Assembly (NCBI RefSeq): GCF_030247195.1
Contig: NC_080672.1
Span: 368,830,271 to 368,894,270 of the forward strand
Reading direction: 5' to 3'
Source: Topomyia yanbarensis
Lineage: Eukaryota > Arthropoda > Insecta > Diptera > Culicidae
DNA length: 64,000 bases
In this document: in pieces, positions 24,689 through 35,444 of the stretch
How the letters are laid out: each line of letters opens with the position of its first letter
How positions within the stretch are numbered: the first letter of the stretch is position 1
Translations under genes and position numbers: made by a program
Notes under the pieces: model-generated
Databases searched by the model: none
What the model was told of the DNA's origin: nothing
Seen by the model: the letters and a program-made list of their open reading frames with translations, nothing else

Positions 24689-27207
24689 CTTTTTCAAGGA
24701 TTCGATAATGTGTGTTCTGTTGTCCGAAGACCGCATAGCCAAAACACAGATTGACAGTGGCAGTCGAAACTGCCATAGAGGTGAAGACCATTGCGTATCA
24801 GGGATTTGGTGCGGTTCAGCACCACACCGAGTCGGAAGCATGATGTTATAGGATGTTAGATTAATTGACGGATTCGTATTATACCGTCACGAGTCCGTTC
24901 AAAACCATCAAAGATGTTCGGTATGATGACAAAGGCGATACAGGGATAAAAGATAAAGAGGTCTAAATTTTAGCTGAGCCTCGATCACTTGTGAAATAAG
25001 GTGGATAAAGGTGAATCTGACATATTGGATATGAGCAGACTTACATCCATCTGTTTGAAATAGGGATTCGTAGAAGCGATAATAAAATATAACCAGCGAT
25101 CAAGCTTCCCATTAGTGGTTTGCCAACTTTTTAGCGACATCTGACGAGAAATAGCACCAAATTTATTGAAGCAAATTGGTCTTTCGTACACCTTCAAACG
25201 CGCCCATTTTAGCTGAACAGTACGCCCATTCATTGGCAGGTATGGATCAATGCAAAAGAATGCAAAGGTATTCTGGTACGATTTGCCAGGTAAAATACTG
25301 AAAAGGTCCCGTGTTGAAACGGAGGCTATCCGAAACCACGAAGTGTGTGTGTCAGTGATTGGAAAAATATACTGAACGTCAGCAAATTCTGCAACTTGGA
25401 CTAAAACAGGATCACTAGTTTGTGATCACTCGGAATCGGAAGAGAAAGTTAAGCTTGTATTTAGTGCAGTATCACAGACAGGGCAAAGATGTTCGCCTTG
25501 AGCCTGATAAATACGACACAACTCTCAAAAAGCAACATGCTATAAAACGCGCCCATTCATCGACTCAGGAAATCTTTAAACCTATTCGCAAGTAAACCAC
25601 TAACAACCTCCAACGGGCCTCTGCGGGATTAACTCAACGCAATTTGTCAAGAAAATTGAACCATTTTTATCCCCATTAACCCTTAATCACCACTCAAATT
25701 TTCGCCCCGGAGTTGCACATGGAGTGGTGCCATGCTCGATAAAGACGGCAATAAAATGCATGAAAGCGGGAAATAAATTTATCGGAAACAAAGTGCACCT
25801 CTCCGGGTCGTTTATTTTAATGAGCACACCACAGCAAGAACAAAACGGCGAAGATACTTTGTCGAACAGCGCGTCGTTGTTGACGATTAAGTACAACAAA
25901 CCATTCTGTTTCCCTTTTCTGGCCCCGTCTTCCCGGTTGCCTGGCTGGCTGGTTTCTTCCACTTCAAAAGCGCAAAAGCATGCAATTACAATCGTCTGGA
26001 TTGTTTCGCGAACACACTTCTTTCGCGACAACTTAAGCCCCATACAGAGGGCCCCGGAATAAGTATCTGTTTGCTGATGTGTACAAAAGCATCATTACTG
26101 TCGCTCGAAGGAGGAAGAACGTCCTCATCTGCAACGTAAATATTCTAAACAGAAAACGCTTTGAATGCTAGAATGGTCGCGGAAAATCCGCTTACGCGAA
26201 TTGATACCGTCGGCATAATAATGATGATGATGATGATGATGATGACAACGAGGAAAAAGAGACAAGATTATCTTCATTCATTGCTTTCGCTGGGAAGGGT
26301 TCTCTGTGCATTGCGCCCATCCCATCCGCTTCTACCTAGCTAGAGACCTACCTCAAGGCAGTTCTGTTGATTGTACCGAACTTCAAGACCGGGGTGGAAT
26401 GAGTGGATGACATCAAACCGTACGATCCGATGACGACATCTAGACAAAAAAGTGCGCTAACGTGTGTGCGGTGGAGTTGTTTGTCGTGGTCGGACCAGAC
26501 GCGTACACCCTGCAAACGTATGCGAAAAGTGTGGGTGGTTTTGTCATTATTTTATTACGATTTTTATGGCGCCCGGTGCAATAATTCCCGCTGTTATTCC
26601 GATGTTTATACGTTGTTCCTTGGCTGCGTTTATTGCACGTTAAAGCGTTAATTCGAAGCGTTCTGTAAGTTGGAAACCTTCAAGCAGTTTAAGTATGCAT
26701 GAGCCTGATTTTTTCCAAAGATTTCGCTGATCCAAGATAATGTCGTATTTTTGTTAATCAACTGCCTTGGTCATCGCACAATGGATGGTATGGTAATTTG
26801 CATAACAGCTTCTCCAGTAACTGGTAGCCGTTAAAGGCATTAAGCCGTTCTAGAACCGATTGCATTAAATTTGCAGTTTAATTAATCGGCAGTTGCAGTT
26901 TTATTTGCAACATTTGGAATGGAATTAACACTTGATGAGACACTTATTTAGTTATTTATTTCAGATGAATATTAAACAGGTGAAGATTACAAAAAAGATT
27001 CTACAAGATTTCTTTACATTCTCTTATTTTTTTTTACAGTTTTAGTAAACTTATACACGCAGTGAGTTAAAATTTCATAATTTTGTTTACTTTTGGCAGT
27101 GAAGTTGTTGGGGGTCAACCGCACCTATCATCGTGACAAGTACCACAATAAAACCCGGTTCTATTGAGGCAGATCTTGATGGGGTTTGATTTTAACATAT
27201 TTCAAGC
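24689..27207. other. Mostly unique DNA, no gene identified
   Basis: No recognisable coding sequence or element ends. 25690-26660 is less AT-rich, with ORFs on both strands that lack domain features. A short (ATG)n run (26217-26246) is the only clear repeat. 24120-24450, just left of the SINE, also lacks recognisable content. Confidence 0.4.
26217..26246 (+). repeat. (ATG)n microsatellite
   Basis: About nine tandem trinucleotides. Confidence 0.9.
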
Positions 27208-27908
27208 TTTTTCGAGAATTGTCCTACTGGAGCTATGGAGCTATAGAGCTAGATTCTCGGAAGGGCTCCCTGTCAGAATCACTCATTACAATTGCACACA
27301 AGACGGGAAATGCCACCCACTAAAACACTGCTTAAGGGCAATTGCAGCGAATGATTTAGAATGTGATATTCATTGTACAGTTCGAGTATTTGCGGACGTA
27401 GGCACATTACGATCACGTGTATCATCGCGAAAGTATCGAGCGTTCGTAAGTGAACGTGTTCGATCGGGTGGCCGATTGTATGTCGAATGTGCTAGCATGC
27501 ATTTTATAACCGTGTGTCTCAACAATTTTCGGCATACGGTTCAGATGCTAGAAGAGAGTGAGTTATTCTATATCACTAGAGTTCCTGGTCATGTCACCAA
27601 GGAACGTGTTGTCTAGTGGACATGAGCGTCATTTTTATTGGTTCAACTGACGGTATGGGCCTAGGCTGCTAGGACTGAAACCGCGTTTGTGAATTTATAA
27701 GTGCTAAAACGTTCACTTAGTCATCAGGGCGTTATCCTGTTTGTAAGATCGCGGGCGCAGGTGTGAGTGGATGATCGCGAAGGGATAGAGCATTTATATG
27801 TTAACGTGTTTGTCGCATCTGCTAGCGTGTATGTAACTTCGCGTGGATAAATAAAATAGATGAAAGCAAATTAGTGGAACGTTACAATTAACCCTCTTAA
27901 AACAGATG

Positions 27909-27961
27909 TCTTCTGTTCAATTCCACTATAATACAGGATTATAGTGGAATTAAACGGAAGA
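27909..27961. repeat. 24-bp inverted repeat, 5-nt loop
   Basis: Arms 27909-27932 and 27938-27961 pair with two mismatches around ACAGG. The central 14 bp of each arm (AATTCCACTATAAT) is perfect. It looks like two element termini joined head to head inside copy C and shares the word GGAATTAAACGGAAGA with the repeats at 14.29 and 16.87 kb. Confidence 0.8.
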
Positions 27962-29342
27962 GGGAACTTTCTTGTGATTCAAATATTTTTTTCATTCTTT
28001 TGGCATTTCATCGGAGAAATTCTATGTTCTTCATATAACCTATTGTTTCAATTTTTTCTACTGTTTCATATTTTGTTACTATGGTTTAATTTCTGCAAGG
28101 TTCTATTGTATCAATTTTGTTGGCTATTTTCGGCAAAGACTAAGACTAAGAGAAACGAAAGCAGTGAAAATTGAAAGACGGATAGGTATTCTAGAGCGAA
28201 CCAGTTTTAAACTTAGAACGGAAAACTAGGCCTAGGCAGGCTCATATGGACATGATCGAAAGGAAATGTGAAGACTCCTCTGCCTTCTGCTAAGTAGGAG
28301 TTTCATATTTTAACGCTCTGCAGTTTGTGTGATACTTTTTCTATTTCATCCAGGTTTTTATTTTTAATATTTCCTCCATTTATTCTAAATTTAAACTTTT
28401 TGCTTTTTTATCTTTAGTTCCATATTTCCCTTTTTATAATTTTACCATAAGATCGCCAGCGCAGGTGTGCGAAGATGATCGCGAAGGAATCGAGCGTTTA
28501 TATGTTAACGTGTTTGTCGCGTCTGCTACCGTGTATGTAACTTCGCGGATAAATTTGATTTTATAGCCGTGTAATTCGCATATTCGCGTGTGATCTTGAA
28601 TGATCGCGTGGACCGTGAATCTGATGCTTGATTTTCAATGTACGGTTCAGATACTAGAAGAGAGTTCCCCCATATGACCAGAGTTCCCGGTAATGTCACC
28701 ATGGAAGGTATTGTCTAGTGAATATGAGCGTCTTTTTTGATTGGTCCAACTGAAGACATGAGTCTTGGGCTGTTAGGACCAACGGCAGAGACTTCCTGAC
28801 GTGACCGATTTGTGATCACGCGAGCGGTGGGTTAATGCTTGAGACCGCGTTTGTAAATTTGTAAGGGCTAAAACATTTAGTTAATTACCAGGGTGTTGAA
28901 ACGTTGGCGACATCAAGAGTATAAGTATGTGTGGTTGATTGCAATTGCTTGTTCGCATTTGTGACCAAGTTGGTGTTATCGCGAAGGCCACGAGCGCTTC
29001 TACGTTTGGAATGTGAAACATTGTGAGTAATACTGAGTATATATGAGAGAATATGCAATTGCGTGTGTTAGTGAATGTTAGTATGAATATAATTTAAGAT
29101 ATAGATAAAAAAAACTGTAAATAGATTAAGTAGAAGCATTTAAATTGACCGAAATAATGTTTGGTATACATGAGTAGTAGAAAAGCAACTAATAGAAATA
29201 CAACAAAAGCAGATTGGGAAGTAGAAAAAAACACATATAACATGCAATCCAGCTACCTCAACTTGTCTAAATGTCAGCAAATAGTATTTTGTATAAAAGT
29301 ATATTTACCATTAACGACCATTGCATTCTACTAGAATTTTAT

Positions 29343-29652
29343 ACATTCCTTGTTTTGACGTAAGTCTTTGTTTTTTCCTTTTTCAAGGATTTTTATGAAC
29401 GTTTCCACTGGAAAACAGACAGAGAAAGAATGACCGGAACGGTGAGAATGAAGAAACGGTGAACCTTTTTTATTGAAAACACTGAGAAAAGATATGTCAT
29501 CAAGCACCCAACTAGCGACTAGATCGCAGGTTCGATTCCTGCTTGAGGACATATCTTTTCTCAGTGTTTTCAAAAAAAAGGTTCACCGTTTCTTCATTCT
29601 CACTGTTCCGGCCATTCTTTCTCTGTCTGTTTTCCAGTGGACACGTTCATAA
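29343..29652. mobile_element. Foldback SINE dimer, head to head
   Basis: Arms of about 114 bp (29393-29506 and 29540-29652) are near-perfect reverse complements around a 33-nt centre that is the middle of a tRNA-Ser-like head (GGTTCGATTCC at about 29529-29539). Each arm is the body of the SINE seen at 24457-24688; the left copy also keeps its tail (29343-29392). AATTTTAT flanks it at 29335-29342 and 29653-29660, an 8-bp duplication, and sibling retroposon copies lack the insert. Transcription would give a long hairpin RNA. Confidence 0.88.
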
Positions 29653-30198
29653 AATTTTATCATACTATGCTGACCAGATGATTCACGTGCGTCGGTAAAT
29701 TAATCGTACCTTAATTTATCCAATTCGATCTTCCCCAATGAAGCGAAACGAATGCTCAAATAGAACTACGGAAAAAAGTGGCCAGCGAATCCTAGGAAGT
29801 AAAAATGTCACGCGAAGCCATAAATTACCCACTATTCTATCATACACGCCAGTTCTGCATCCATTCCCTGGCCCAGTTGTCACAAATACTCAGATGAACA
29901 CATACACATAGACATACGACTAGCACATAACAATTGTACAATAATATTAAAAACTACAATTATTACTATACAAATACTTACAGATTCATACTTTTTCATT
30001 TCGTTACAGGTTGATCGTAAGTTTGGGTTAAAACATAAAAAGGCCTATAAGCCGCCTCGGTCTCTTCGATGCACCACTATCGAGGTGTAATGCAATAACA
30101 ATCTTAAAGCAACTGTCTGTCAGAAGTTCTTTAGTTGATGCACGAAATATGCTTGATGATGCTTGCAATACCGTCAAACTTATTAACCTGGGGAAGGG

Positions 30199-30458
30199 AT
30201 TTCGTAAGAAGTTAAAGAATGGGATAAAAATCTTTTTTTCTCTAAAAGCACGTATTTTCGATTGCAGAAATTATGACGACGTCGTAAGTGGTTCTATGAA
30301 GGATAATGAATCCGTTTGCTTGATACATTTCACTAAATTAATTTCACAAAAAATTTATTTTTCATTATTTTTCATTATATTATATTTTCCAGTAAACCTA
30401 ATTTAGTATGTTCTCCATCCGCTCTTTTTCTGTATGTTCTCCCATTTGGTTATAAAAA
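30199..30458. other. T-rich spacer between divergent retroposons
   Basis: AT-rich with words like TTTTCCAGT and GTTCTCCATCC that resemble the degenerate array at 34403-35360, into which copy D was inserted. Confidence 0.5.
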
Positions 30459-30897
30459 ATATTTTGTTCTTTCCCTCCCCAAAGTTGACGAGTTTGACGG
30501 TATTGCAAATATTATCAAGCATATTACATTCATCAGTGCTACAGAACCTTTGACAGACAATTGCTTTTAAGATGGTTATTGCATTACACCTCGATAGTGG
30601 TGCATCGAGGAGACCGAGAGGGCTTATACGCTTTTTTATGGTTTATGTTTTTTCATACGCTGCACCTGCGTATACTAACGCTCAACCACTAGTCTGTGTG
30701 CGGTGGCGTGGCCGACTGGCGGGTCGACGTGGATTGACGTTCGCTGTGCGCCGTGTTTGCGAATATTGTTCCACAGTTTGATAACGGTATTCGTGGACGG
30801 AACTCACAGTGGGAGCCATTGTGTGTACATTTATCGGTCGACTTTGTTATAATTAAATTAATTTAATAAATGGATAAGTAGAAACCTATTAGTTGAC

Positions 30898-31519
30898 TTT
30901 TTTTTATTCATTTCGTTTATTTGATAGGCACAAATGCGTTAGCTTGGCGGTGCCAAATGCTTATGTTTTTACATTTTGGATATCTTAAAACTAGGAGGTT
31001 ACAATGTTGAAATATTTTTTTTACAAAGGAAAAAAAAGTTTACAGCTATCTTAAGACTAGAAACAAGATTCAATATACAAGAGAGGGCCAAAAGATTTTT
31101 TTATGAAAAAATTTAAAACAAGGGATTCACTTTGATATACAAGAGGGGGAGTAATAGTATTTTACGAAATATTTCACGGTTATCTTATCTTATCTAACAA
31201 TATAGTTTAGTACACAAAAGGGGGAACAAATATTTATGAGAAACTTCACAGAAATCTTAAAACTAGGGATTCAATTCTATTTACAAGATGGAGGACAAGA
31301 GTTTCAATAAAGAGTAAAAATTATTGCTATCTTAAAACTAGGAATACAGAATACTAATTTGATTTTTTTTAACTAAAACTTATGCTTGGTGAAGATATGC
31401 AGAGGGTGGCTTATTTCCGCATCAGTGTAGCAGCAGTTGTATCAAGGACAGGGGAGAGACAGGGAAAGAAGAGCAAAACTTGCAACTTTCGCTCGAACGG
31501 GGGGGGGGGGGGGGGGGGA
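30898..31519 (-). mobile_element. Nested retroposon with ~90-bp internal repeats
   Basis: ATTAGTTGAC at 30888-30897 and 31520-31529 is a 10-bp target duplication. On the minus strand the element begins with a run of C (complement of 31499-31518), passes through TGTCTCTCCCCTGTCCTTG, then four or so repeats of a unit around ATCTTAAAACTAGGGATTC, and ends in an A-rich tail. No ORF. It is a SINE or a non-autonomous LINE derivative of unknown family. Confidence 0.8.
31499..31518 (+). repeat. G20 homopolymer
   Basis: Twenty consecutive G at the 5' boundary of the nested retroposon (C on its sense strand). It can form G-quadruplexes. Confidence 0.95.
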
Positions 31520-32404
31520 ATTAGTTGACGTTTTGTAATGATCGTAGTTTTTAGTACTAGTGTACAATTGTTTTGTGCTAGTCGTATGTCTAACTGTGTA
31601 TGTGTTCGTCTAAGTATTTGTGACAGTTCGGTCAGGGAATGGATGCAGAACTGGCGCAGATGATAAAATATTGTCCAATACTTCCGGTGTTCAATTTGTG
31701 CATTCGATTCTATTCATTCGGGAAGGTCGGATTAGATAAGTTAAGGTACAATGAAATTACCGACGCACGTAAATCATCCATTCCCGACCAGCATAGCATG
31801 ATGAAAGTCTAACAGAATGAAATTGTCGTTAATGTGTTTTTCTATTCTACTTCATTGGTCTGTTTCTTTTGTACATCTATTATCCAGCTCTTTGTATCTT
31901 TTTTTCTTTATTCGGCGTGTTATGATTCCTTTTATTAGTATATCTCTACTATACTCTATCTATACCCATATAGGTGCAAACGTACAAACGCTCGTAGCCT
32001 TCGCGATAACACAAACCTGATCACAAGTGCGACCATGCAATTGCAATCATCTACACATACTTACGCCCGCGATTTCGCCAACATGAAAAAACACTCCGGT
32101 AGTTAAGTAAACGTAGCAACTATAAACTGCCAAACGCAGTCTCACACATTAACCCTACCTCTCGCGCGATCATAAAACGGTCATCTCCGGAAGTCTAATC
32201 TCTGTCCTAGCAGTCTAGACTAATGCCTTCAGTTGTACCAATCAAAAAAGTGACGCTCATATTCACTAGACTACACGCTTCCAGCATTAAAACAAAAATG
32301 CAACCCTGTGCAAGGCACCATACTAAACATCATACTCTAGGCACACTTATTTTAAACATCCAGTGTTAATTTCGACCCGCTAGGAGATACCATGTGACAA
32401 AATG

Positions 32405-32740
32405 GCAGCGAACGTCTAATCTGGCACCTAGCTATTATGCCAAAAAGAAGTTTTGGCGCATTGGAGGATTATGGCATACTTTTTGTACAAAAGGCTGATA
32501 ACCCTCCAAATGTACCACAACTGCGTCCAAATGAGGATTTGTGGAATAATTTGAAGCAGAGAGTATATGCGAATAATTTTCGACATAAAACTAACAACAA
32601 ACATGATAGTCAAAATTAAGAAAGAAATTAAGAATATGCCATCATCAATTTTTTCAACTCCTTTGCAAAAAGATCCTGCAAACTGTCATAAACCTTTTCG
32701 AATGGGCTCAATTTTTTTTCTACATTAAGTTAATAAGCTG
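32405..32740 (+). pseudogene. Tc1/mariner transposase C-terminal fragment
   Basis: Frames joined by shifts read SNLAPSYYAKK, then (32437 on) LEDYGILFVQKADNPPNVPQ and LRPNEDLWNNLKQRVYANN, then MIVKIKKEIKNMPSSIF and PANCHK. The DNPPNxPQLRPxExxWxxLK block is the C-terminal catalytic region of Tc1/mariner (IS630) transposases; the acidic residue after RPN is present. It lacks the DNA-binding part and is frameshifted. Confidence 0.8.
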
Positions 32741-33235
32741 ACAAATGTTTTCATATAGAGAGAACATTCAATAAAGAGTTTTCTACAAAAAAAAAATGCC
32801 TTTTGGATTTTGTCCAAATTTTATTCCGCATACGTTATACTAAAAATTAAGCATCAAATTTACGGTGTGCGCGCAATCATTCAAGAATACACGCTACATC
32901 ATTATAAAATCGAAATTATACACCCGAAGTCACATACACATGACAAACACGTTAACATACAAATGCTTGATCCCTTCGCGACCATCCACGGCACCTACAC
33001 CCGCGATCTCGCAAACATGACATCCAAGTGATAAGATGAACGTCTCAGCGCATATAAATTTTCAAACGCGGTCTAAAGCGTGAACTTAAAAACTCCCGCG
33101 ATTCACACGATCATGAATCGGTCACTACCGGATGTTTCTATCCTTGGAATCAGCAGACTAGGTCCATGCCTTCAATTGAACCAATCAAAAAAGAATGCTT
33201 TCATATACACTGGACAACACCAAAAACTAGTCAGG

Positions 33236-33319
33236 TTTTTTTTAACGCGGGGAATACATGCCGCGTAAATGATACGCGGCTTTCATTTACGCGGCATGTA
33301 TTCCCCGCGTTAAAAAAAA
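33236..33319. repeat. Perfect 37-bp inverted repeat with 10-nt loop
   Basis: 33236-33272 is the exact reverse complement of 33283-33319. Arms are T/A-runs at the base, then AACGCGGGGAATACATGCC. The loop is TACGCGGCTT. It starts an array of GCGTAAAT words. Confidence 0.95.
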
Positions 33320-33560
33320 ACCGCGTAAATGAAGACCGCATAAATTTAAGAAACCGCGTTGATGGAAACTTGTAAATTTCAAAATCTGCGTAAATGAAAA
33401 CCGCATAAATTAAAAAATCCGCGTAAATTTCAAAATCCGCGTAAACTTCAAAATCCGTGTAAATTTTTAAATCGGTGTAAATGAAAACCTCGTAAATTTA
33501 AGAATCCGCGTTGACGTAAACCGCGTAAATAAATAAATAAAGGAAAAATAAAAATAAATT
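33320..33560 (+). repeat. Degenerate CCGCGTAAAT array
   Basis: About a dozen imperfect units of CCGCGTAAATTTMAAAAT, unit 15-20 bp, following the hairpin at 33236-33319. The same GCGTAAAT word makes the palindrome arms at 62511-62540. Confidence 0.8.
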
Positions 33561-34402
33561 CAAAAATCGGCGTAAAAAAGCGCGTAAAATACCCCGCAAA
33601 AAAACCTGAGTGTATAAGAATGAAGGTCCGTGTGACCATCCAAGAACGCACACGAATATGTGAATGGCCACACGGTTACAAAATCCAGATTTGTACACGG
33701 AAAGTCACATGCATGCGAGCACACGTGATAAACACGTCAATATACGAACGCTTAAGCCCTTCGCGATTGCACAAACTTAATCACACCGCAGTAATAAGGT
33801 GAACGTTTTAGCACTTACGAAGTTTCAAACGCTTTGTCAAACGCGAACCTACAAATTTCCGTGTTTGCGCGATCATGAATCGGTTACGTCCGGAAACCAT
33901 TACCCTCCGTCCTAGCAACTTAATTCCATACATTCAGTAGGACCAATTGACAAATAAAGCTCATATCCACTGGAAAACACCTTCCATGGCAACATGAACG
34001 GGAACTGTAGTGATAAGGAAGATCTCACTTTTTTCTAGCATCTAAGCCGTGCACCAAAAATTAAGTATTGGAGGCACACGATTATAAAATAGAACTTATA
34101 CACGCAAAGTTACATACACGTTAGCACACGCGTCATATAAACGCGATTCAACACGTTAACGTACAAGTACTCAAGCCCTTCGCGATGATACACGCGATCG
34201 CGAAGTATCTACCCTCACACATATCTGAACCGTACGATGGATATCACATTCAGAATCACGGCCCGCTAAAGCAGTGTTTTAGTGGGAGCCATTGCCTGTC
34301 TCGTCTGCAATTGTAGTATGTGATTCTGAAGGGGAGCCCTTCCGAGAACCTAGCTCTCCAGCAGGAAAACTCTCGAAAACAAAAAAATATATTTTGTTCT
34401 TT

Positions 34403-35360
34403 TTTTTTCGTTTTAAATCATGTTCTCCATTTATCAGTGTAGAAAATTATGCTATGATTTTTTTTCGATTTTCTTCCATTTCTCCTCTTCTTATGTCCCA
34501 TTACCTCTACCATGTTCCCTTTTACCCATTTAAACATTTTTGAATTTTATGTTTTCTATTTTGTCCATTTTTTCACATGAGTATGTGGATCGTTTTTCTT
34601 TTTCTTTATATTTCCTGTTTTCCATTTCATCCAATTTTAAATTTTATTTTATATGGATTTATTAATTGTTGAAACCTATTTTTTATTTTCTTTTGTGTTT
34701 TTTAGTGTAATGTTTCTTCTTTTTTCATTTTTTCTGCCATCATTTTTATTATTTTTAAACCATTATGAATTAACTCCATGTGTTCACTTTTGTCTATTTT
34801 TGGGCTAATCCCACTAGTTTCTGCTATGGATTTCCATTTCTACTATTTCAATCCACTTGCACAACTCTAAGTTATTTATTTTATTTGTTTAAATTTCTGA
34901 TTTGTTCAATTTCTGGCTTTTTCATTTTTAATATATTTTGTCTATTTATTCCACTTATTCTTCATAATTCCTTCTATTTTGAAACATTTTTCTGTTTTTA
35001 TTGAATCGATTTATTATATTGTTGCCAGTTTTTATATTTCAAACAATTTGTGTTATTGTTATTTCAACATATAACTGGATGGATTCGCTTTTCATGTTTT
35101 CCATGCTTATGATATTCAATTTTTTATTTTGTCGTTTATCCATTGTTCATTATTTTCACCATTTTGTAATATTTTGCTATTTCTTCCATTTTTGTTTAAT
35201 TTCTTTTTTCATTTCCTCCGGTTAATTGAACTGCTTGATTTTTTTTTTCTATTTTTGATATGACGATTGGGAGATTTTTGACTATTTTCATATTGTTTCC
35301 ATTTAAAATATTGAAAATTAAGCTTTCTCATTTCGTTCTATTTTTTCCATTTATTGTTTT
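34403..35360. repeat. T-rich degenerate array
   Basis: About 1 kb of C/T-rich sequence dominated by words like TTTTCCATTT, TTTATTTTATT and TTCTATTTT with no fixed period. ORFs here (e.g. 34780-35225) are low-complexity Phe/Ile/Leu strings and not genes. Similar stretches occur at 27960-28440 and 30330-30470. Confidence 0.7.
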
Positions 35361-35444
35361 TCCTCGTTTATTATGATCTATTGTTTTGTTTGTCTCTCTT
35401 CAACTCCTATCTCCATTGAATGTACTTTTTCGGAACCTTTGGCA

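Larger units (their letters stand above)
27208..30198 (-). mobile_element. Large non-coding retroposon, copy C
   Basis: The 5' end is near 30198 (complement of AACCTGGGGAAGGG) with the conserved hairpin at about 30064-30085. The 3' end is at 27208 (TTTTTCGAGAATTGTCC on the plus strand). Two diverged internal units start near 27720 and 28445, separated by T-rich DNA (about 27960-28440). A SINE dimer is inserted at 29343-29652. About 130 bp of the 5' module seen in other copies is missing near 30005. No coding ORF. The flanks (ATTTCAAG against ATTTCGTAAG) are only a weak candidate duplication. It lies back to back with copy D, 5' ends 275 bp apart. Confidence 0.75.
30473..34388 (+). mobile_element. 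Large non-coding retroposon, copy D, with 14-bp target duplication
   Basis: ATATTTTGTTCTTT at 30459-30472 recurs at 34389-34402. The element starts CCCTCCCCAAAG, carries the conserved hairpin (30589-30610) and ends CTCTCGAAAACAAAAAAA. Internal units recur near 31980, 32830, 33600 and 34020. It contains nested insertions: a retroposon at 30898-31519, a Tc1-like piece at about 32405-32740 and a hairpin-plus-array segment at 33236-33560. The only ORF in the 5' module (69 codons, 30572-30781) does not survive in the other copies. This is the most complete family member. Confidence 0.88.

Noticed and set aside
30572..30781. 69-codon ORF in the retroposon 5' module as a conserved protein
   Set aside because: Homologous sequence in copies A, C and the 11.5-kb copy is broken by stops and shifts, so coding is not supported.
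34780..35225. Small membrane protein genes
   Set aside because: Phe/Ile/Leu-rich frames come from the T-rich degenerate array and have no conserved features.
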